DNA from: Glutinoglossum americanum
Lineage: Eukaryota; Ascomycota; Geoglossomycetes; Geoglossales; Geoglossaceae
Length of the DNA stretch: 28,470 nucleotides
Direction: 5' to 3'
Assembly (NCBI GenBank): GCA_020080175.1
Contig: JAGHQL010000248.1
Coordinates: 1 to 28,470 of the forward strand
Below are positions 22,090 through 28,470 of the stretch, in pieces. The position numbers and the translations under genes are program-made. How positions within the stretch are numbered: the stretch's first letter is position 1; each line of letters begins with the position of its first letter. Under the pieces are notes generated by a model. That model saw only the letters and a program-made list of their open reading frames with translations. It did no database searches and was not told the DNA's origin.

Positions 22090-24428
22090 CGTTTCGGACA
22101 GATAAAATGACACTTGGACAGCTGAGATGGCACTTGGAAAGCGGAGAACATGAAAAATCGCGCATAACAGTGGCTAAGCCACCCCCACCACGTAGTACAT
22201 TCTCAAATCGTTCATTTCACCCAGCACTAGAACTAAACGATCTCTTGAAACTAGATGTAGTGGGTTCTCATGCGAACTTGCCTGCGTTATCTCTTCGCTT
22301 CCTCATGTTCTAGAAGTTCTAACGCTACAAAGGTCCCGGTCAGTGTCTTCGCACGCCGCTAAAGCAGCTATCCCTCCACATTAAAAAAAGAGCCCCAGTA
22401 TCTTACTAACAACGCTGCCCAAATTCCGAGAAAACCCGAGAAAAACCGATAGCAACTAATGGTGAGGAGAGAACAAGTTTTACTATATATCCATCTAGGC
22501 TACAGGTACATATAGCTTTTTATCTACTCTTTCACAATGCACCCCTTGGTGGTATGGGTACCGAAGCTAGATTTGACATTGCAAGTTGGAAGGAGCCTTA
22601 GGATGCTTACAATTGAGATGGGTGATGGATCCCTGGACCAGGATTGAAGAGCTTCCTGGTTGAGATTTTAAGGGGGAACTTCAGGTTGCTTGTGATAAGA
22701 AAATTTCCCTAACCAGAGCTTCATTTCAAAAGACTGGGAAGGCTTTCAAAGTGGGGTAAATAGCCGCGTGTGGGGTTACACAAGACGCAAGTCTGCGTGT
22801 GAACGCGCTGGAGACGATTCCTCGCTCTCCCCAGATATCTCAATCGCGGTGACGCAACTCTGCGGTACCCAGGACCTCCTAGTGCCCCAGGTATCCCAAT
22901 CGCGGTACCGCAGGACTCGTAGCGCCCACACCAGGTCTCTCGATTGCAACTTCGCGGTACCGCAGACTCGTAGCCCACCCCAGATATCTCGATCGCGGTG
23001 ACGCAATTTCACAGTACCGCAGGACCTCGTAGCACCTAGATATCTCAACGGCGGTAACACGACTTCGCGGTGCCACAGGACTCGTAGTGCCATATCATGG
23101 TGAGAGTAGTGTGGGTGAATTAAGCCTCTGATTCTGAACTTTCCTGGGGCATGAAACTTACAGATGCAAGAACGGGGGTATTAACCTCTCGGCTATTCAC
23201 TTTAAGCCTTGCGGCTGGTACTGTAAATGCTGGCCTAGAGTGATAGGAGTTAATAAACCTCATCTCAAAAACTGACTGGAGAGCATCTTATAAAGCTGGT
23301 ATGATGTTCGGAGATCTGGATGTGAGTGATTAGGTGACAAATTCAGAGCTAGCTATATAAATAATATATACTGGTTACAAGTCGTTCGAATGAGGTTGGA
23401 ACGGAGTTGTATGCAAACGGCTGCATACTAATTTGAAGCTTTGCATGATCCGCCACCCCCCGCGGGGAGCAGAACTATCTTGTACACTGAAAAATCATAC
23501 ACCATATCCGCCGAAAAGATAACCAACAAAATAGTGTACACCAGAAGTGGGGGCTATATCAGGCCAGCGGATCTGAAAAGCTAATAGGATATCATTCATT
23601 CTCGCACGGAATCTTCCATTGCACTATACATCCTTCCTCCCTGTTGTCTACTCTACGCAGGCTGCGTTGGCTATCATCCACATGGCTACTATCTCCGAAG
23701 CAGACATTATTACAAGCAGTTGTTGCCACAGGTAGGTCTTCAATCTTGTACCTAAATATATTTTGCAATGTATGATACAATGATACCAAAGATGCCAATG
23801 AACGTGCGACTTATTGTATAATGTACTAATTGTTTCCGATAAAGATACTGCTCTAAATGTCTGCTCCAAATGTCAACCCCTCGATTTTCTTTTGTCTATG
23901 TATCTAATCCCCCATTCTCCTCGCTTTGAACTCTCGACCGTACTTGCTCCCGCGTAAGGTCGTTTTGGGATGTTCGTCTCAGCAGATGCCAGGGGGCGAC
24001 CGCGCTTTATCGAATTCAGTATATCTCAACGAGTCTACCGCCTGCCCCGCTACCAGCCACAAAATGCAAGTCGATGTGGCGGTGCGTGCACCAACCACAA
24101 CCCCGCTGGATTTCAGCGATATCTCCACCTTATCTTCCGTTCCCCTATTCCTTCTGATGGACTCTCCTATTTCATCCCACTTCCTTCAAAGGGATCCAAA
24201 TCTACTGCTCCTTGTGAGAAAGGAAAACACATTTCGAAAGTTTTTGGGTGGCCTGCTTCATATTCTCTCTCCCATACTGAGCGCTTGCAGGCTGGGGCTA
24301 CCGAACCTCACCGGGAAACTCCCACGACCGAACAAACCCACCAAATACGATTAAAACACCGCAATCTGAATTCGTTCTCTTGAAGGCCTCATCTCCTGAC
24401 GCGCCTCTATAGTACTTAGCCAGCGAGT
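22090..24428. promoter_or_regulatory. Divergent spacer between the two NLR genes
   Basis: A 2.3 kb region separates the two NLR start codons and must contain both promoters. It carries a five-copy minisatellite (22829-23092). The rest is unremarkable single-copy sequence. Two overlapping open frames at 23926-24383 directly upstream of NLR2 have no ATG-anchored start that I trust and no recognisable domain. No effector gene could be identified between the receptors. Confidence 0.5.
22829..23092. repeat. Degenerate ~56-bp minisatellite, five copies
   Basis: Five imperfect copies begin at about 22829, 22885, 22930, 22979 and 23037. Each has the order CAGATATCTCGATCGCGGTG, then ACGCAACTTCGCGGTACCGC, then AGGACTCGTAGC. 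The second and third copies are shorter (about 45-49 bp), as if they lost the part between internal GCGGT or CG-rich motifs. The unit is full of short palindromes (GATATC, CGATCG, GGTACC). It is not an open reading frame of note. Confidence 0.82.
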
Positions 24429-27400
24429 ATGTCTAATCCTAAAGACTACACCGTCGGCTGGATCTGCGCCATAACTACGGAGTACGTTGCCGCGAGCGAG
24501 TTTCTTGATGAAGAGCATGAAAGACCAGAATATGTAGCCCAGAATGACAACAACGACTACACCCTAGGTAGAGTTGGGAAACACAATGTTGTCATCGCTG
24601 TCTTGCCTGACGGTGAGTATGGTACGGCCTCCGCAGCAAGTGTTGCAAGAGATATGCTACACAGCTTTCCCAACATCAGAATCGGTCTAATGGTTGGCAT
24701 TGGCGGCGGCGCACCAAGCCGAAAGCACGATATCCGCCTAGGCGACATCGTAGTTAGCTCTCCTCGCAATGGAAATAGTGGCGTGTTCCAGTACGACTTT
24801 GGCAAAACGATCCAAGATCAGAGCTTCCAAGTAACAGGCTTCCTCAACCAACCACCAATGGTTCTACAGGCGGCTGTAAATGGACTCAAGGCTCAGTACG
24901 AGAGGAAAGGGAATCGGTTTGAAGAGGTTATCCATAGTATTCTAGAAGAGAACCCAAGACTTCAGCGGAAGTACAGGCGACCGGCCCCAAGTAGTGATAG
25001 GTTTTATCGAGCCAAGTTCACCCATCTTTCGGACGATCAGGCCGAGTTCGCCCATCCTCCGAATGATCAAGCCGAGTTCACCAAACCTTTGAACGATCAG
25101 GCAAGCTGTACGGCATTCTGTGGTGATAATCCAACAAACTTGATCTTCCGGCATAAACGGACCGAGAGAGAAGATAGCCCAGCAGTTCACTACGGCCTTA
25201 TTGCTTCTGCGAACCAGTTGATGAAGGATGCTTTACTTCGAGATAAATTTGCAAAGGAAAACGATGTTCTGTGTTTTGAGATGGAAGCAGCAGGGTTGAT
25301 GAACCAATTTCCCTGCCTGGTCATTCGTGGTATATGCGACTACTCGGACACCCATAAGAACGAGGAGTGGCAAGGGTATGCAGCAATGGCAGCAGCTGCA
25401 TACGCGAAAGATCTTCTCTGTCGAATCCTTCCAAACAAGGTTGAGGCTGAGAATAAGATCAGTGATCTTCTCTCTGGTGGTTAGTCATTCTCGAGCCTCT
25501 GTGTCGAGGTGGTAATGAGTGTCTAATAATAGATGCAGTTCTTGACACTGTATCCAGAACTAGGGCAAATGTTGAAACAATGAGGTTTAAGTTGGATAGA
25601 AATGAAGACCTTGAGATGCTCGACTGGCTGACGCCAATCGACTACGGCCCTCAGCAAAGTGACTTCATTAAGAGACGACAGGAAGGAACGGGAACATGGC
25701 TATTACATGCAAACAAATTCAATACATGGCTCGACCAACGAAACAAGACTCTCTTCTGCTCCGGCATTCCGGGAGCAGGCAAGACAATTCTCACATCTAT
25801 CGTCGTAGATCATCTCTGCTCTAAATATAAAACTGATTTTAGTGTCGGCATCGCATACCTATACTGCAACTTTCGACAGCAGCAACAGCAGAAGCCTGAA
25901 GATCTACTCTCGAGTCTTCTTAAGCAGTTAGTCCAAAAGCAAGTGTCCGTGCCCGAAAGTGTAAAAACACTTTATGAATGCCACAACCGCGAGCGAACCC
26001 GGCCATCATTTAACCAAATTCTGGAAGCATTGAAATCCGTCACCGCTCAATACTCAAGAGTTCTCATTATAGTTGATGCACTTGATGAATGCGGTGTTTC
26101 TAATGGTGAACGCCAGAAGTTCCTATCAGCGATCTTCAACCTTCAAGACAAGACTGGGGCAAATATCTTTGCTACTTCTCGGATTAATGATAGCATTGCG
26201 AGGCTGTTTGAAGCGGCCATATCTCTTGAGATCCGTGCGAGTAATGAAGATGTTGAGAGCTATCTGGACGGCCAGATGTTACTTCTACAGTCCGATATTT
26301 TGGATGATGCCCTTCGAGGCATGATTAGAAGAGAAGTCATTAGAGCTATTGATGGAATGTACGTGATACCTTCTATTAAATACCGTATGGATCCATTTTG
26401 ATCTTGATACTAGGTTCCTCCTCGCGCAGCTACATATGAATACTCTTATGGACCAGCCGACGAAGGGAGACATTAAACAAGCTTTGCAGCATCTAACCAA
26501 GGGAAGAGACGGATTAGACAAGACTTACAAGCAGACGATGGAAAGAATTGAAGATCAAGGAAGTCGCACTCGAGAGCTTGCAAAACGTATTTTGGCATGG
26601 ATCATCCATGCCAAAAGGCCGCTTTCCACTGCAGAGCTTCAACACGCCCTTGGTGTCAGACCGCTTACAAAAAAGTTAGATGAAGACTACCTTCCGAGCG
26701 TTCGAGTCCTACGATCTGTATGCGCCGGATTAGTCACTATTGATGAGCAAAGTAGAATCGTCCGCTTGGTCCACTATACGACACAGGAATACTTTGAGCG
26801 GACATGGACTAATTGGTTTCCTCACGCTCAGATGGACATCACAAATGTCTGCGTTACCTATCTGTCATTTGACGTCTTTGAGACGGGCTTCTGTCAATCC
26901 GATGGAGAGTTCGAGGCCCGATTACAGACCAACGTCCTCTACGACTATGCAGCTCGAAACTGGGGCTATCATGCTCACACATCGTTAATTAAGGAAGAAT
27001 TGATTCTCAACCTTTTGGAGAGTAGAGCCAAGGTCTCCGCCGCCAGTCAGGCGATGATGGCTTTCAGGAGCTACCCTGGCTACAGTCAAAGAATGCCAAG
27101 GCAAATGACAGCTGTGCACGTTGCAGCATACTTTGGACTAGTGGGGACGATAATGGGTCTACTGAAGAATGGGTATAATCCAGATCTCCGGGATTCTTAC
27201 GGACGGACGCCGCTGTCATGGGCGGCAAGGAGGGGGCACGAGGCGGTGGTGAAGCTGCTGCTGGCGATGGAGAAAGTCGACCTGAACTCCAAGGACTCCT
27301 CGGGACGGACGCCGCTGTCATGGGCGGCAGAGGGCGGGCAAGAGGCGGTGGTCAAGCTGCTGCTGGCGACGGAGAAAGTCGACCTGGACTCGAAGGACTC

Positions 27401-28470
27401 CTCGGGACGGACGCCGCTGTCATGGGCGACAGAGGGGGGGCAAGAGGCGGTGGTCAAGCTGCTGCTGGCGACGGAGAGAGTCGACCTTAACTCCAAGGGG
27501 GACTCCTCGGGACGGATGCCGCTGTCATGGGCGGCAAGGAGGGGGCACGAGGCGGTGGTCAGGGTGCTGCTGGCGACGGAGAAAGTCGACCTGAACTCCA
27601 AGGACTACTATGGACGGACGCCGCTGTCATGGGCGGCAGAGTGCGGACACGAGGCGGTGGTCAAGCTGCTGCTGGCGACGGAGAAAGTCGACCTGGACTC
27701 CAAGGAGGACTTCTCGGGACGGACGCCGCTGTCATGGGCGGCAGAGAGGGCGCATGAGGCGGTGGTCAAGCTGCTGCTGGCGACGGAGAAAGTTGACCTG
27801 AACTCCAAAGACTCCTCGGGACGGACGCCGCTGTCACGGGCGGCAGAGAGGGGGTACGAGGCGGTGGTCAAGCTGCTGGCGACGGAGAAAGTCGACCTGG
27901 ACTCGAAGGACTCCTCGGGACGGACGCCGCTGTCATGGGCGGCAGAGGGCGGGCAAGAGGCGGTGGTCAAGCTGCTGCTGGCGACGGAGAAAGTCGACCT
28001 GGACTCCAAGGACCCCTCGGGACGGACGCCGCTGTCATGGGCTGCAGAGAGGGGGCACGAGGTGGTGGTCAAGCTGCTGCTGGCGACGGAGAAAGTCGAC
28101 CTGGACTCGAAGGACTCCTCGGGACAGACGCCGCTGTCATGGGCGGCAAGGAGGGGGCGCGAGGCGGTGGTCAAGCTACTGCTGGCGACGGAGAAAGTCG
28201 GCCTGGACCCCAAGGACTCCTCGGGACGGACGCCGCTGTCATGGGCGGCAGAGAGGGGGCACGAGGTGGTGGTTAAGCTGCTGCTGGCGACGGAGAAAGT
28301 CGACCTGGACTCCAAGGACCCCTCGGGACGGACGCCGCTGTCATGGTCGGCAGCGAGGGGGCACGAAGCGGTGGTCAAGCTGCTGCTGGCGATGGAGAAA
28401 GTCGACCTGGACTCCAAGGACTCCTCGGGACGGACGCCGCTGTCACGGGCGGCAGGGGGCGGGCACGAGG
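24429..28470 (+). CDS. NLR receptor: PNP_UDP - NACHT - ankyrin (3' end outside window)
   Basis: Second fungal NLR-like receptor, at least 1311 residues and open at the window edge. Exons are 24429-25479, 25533-26358 and 26414 onward, with introns of 53 and 55 nt. Residues 1-350 form a purine/uridine phosphorylase-like domain: [47 protein letters not shown] and [17 protein letters not shown] follows with Walker A GIPGAGKT (about 431), Walker [13 protein letters not shown] (about 528) and sensor NIFATSR. A winged-helix-like region ([29 protein letters not shown]) leads to one degenerate ankyrin unit ([11 protein letters not shown]) and then at least 13 near-identical ankyrin units from about residue 885. 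PNP-type N-termini are thought to act on nucleotides or nucleosides as effectors. ATG 24429 starts the canonical domain edge. It is head to head with NLR1. Confidence 0.93.
25011..25100 (+). repeat. 30-bp repeat, three copies, inside the PNP domain
   Basis: Three contiguous 30-bp units (25011-25040, 25041-25070, 25071-25100) encode [20 protein letters not shown] and [10 protein letters not shown]. They lie in a surface-loop position of the PNP_UDP domain, between the KYRRP and CGDNPTNL segments. As I recall, homologues have a single FTHP-type motif there, so this looks like local triplication. Confidence 0.85.
27188..28470 (+). repeat. Ankyrin-encoding tandem array (~102-bp units)
   Basis: At least 13 units with core [20 protein letters not shown] followed by [14 protein letters not shown], cut by the window end. 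The few length differences are whole codons: an added Gly at unit 3, an added Glu at unit 5 and one missing Leu in unit 7. The array is markedly richer in G and C than the NACHT exon before it. Long open frames appear in other frames and on the other strand simply because the unit length is a multiple of three. Confidence 0.93.

Noticed and set aside
23926-24383. Two overlapping ~140-codon plus-strand frames just upstream of NLR2, considered as a third gene of the locus
   Set aside because: No recognisable domain and no good ATG context; one starts at TTG. More likely promoter or leader of NLR2.
27608-28417. 269-residue open frame on the minus strand, and long extra frames on the plus strand, across the ankyrin array
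   Set aside because: They follow from a repeat unit whose length is a multiple of three and which lacks stops in several frames. The ankyrin frame continues from the NACHT exon and carries the known motif.

Overview
The window looks like nuclear DNA of a filamentous ascomycete (Pezizomycotina). The evidence is many short introns (48-109 nt) with GT..AG ends and CTAAC/CTAAT-type branch points, compact intergenic spacing, and fungus-specific proteins: a Pbi2-type inhibitor, a Whi5/Nrm1 repressor, a Pkp2-type kinase, and fungal NLR receptors with hydrolase or PNP_UDP N-termini. I cannot name the species. Exon boundaries below were worked out by hand from reading frame, splice sites and remembered family sequence; no alignment was run.

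Left part (about 0.6-15.2 kb) is a tight block of conserved housekeeping genes: SEC5 (exocyst, minus), IDH2 (mitochondrial NAD-isocitrate dehydrogenase, plus, divergent from SEC5), a Pkp2-type mitochondrial dehydrogenase kinase (minus, convergent with IDH2), a tiny four-exon Pbi2-like proteinase inhibitor (minus), BMS1 (ribosome-biogenesis GTPase, plus, divergent from the inhibitor), and a Whi5/Nrm1-family G1/S repressor (plus). IDH2 and the kinase both concern mitochondrial carbon flux, but I see no sign of a functional cluster.

Middle part (about 15.2-18.4 kb) is gene-poor. It holds one unrecognised small reading frame whose product begins MGCGSSK, a classic dual-lipidation start. The 3' end of this frame has been tandemly duplicated downstream. 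Beyond it lies an AT-rich, homopolymer-rich stretch.

Right part (18.4-28.5 kb) is accessory and the most interesting. Two large NLR-type (STAND) receptors sit head to head around a 2.3 kb spacer that carries a degenerate minisatellite. NLR1 (minus) is alpha/beta-hydrolase - NB-ARC - TPR, with seven almost identical 42-residue TPR units. NLR2 (plus, running off the window) is PNP_UDP - NACHT - ankyrin, with at least 13 nearly identical ~34-residue ankyrin units. Such high-identity repeat sensors are the hallmark of fast-evolving fungal non-self recognition (heterokaryon incompatibility-like) receptors. The exact architectures are known families. The head-to-head pairing and a triplicated 10-residue insert in the PNP domain are what seem worth pursuing. 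No retroelement, virus-like element, CRISPR array, rRNA or convincing tRNA was seen.
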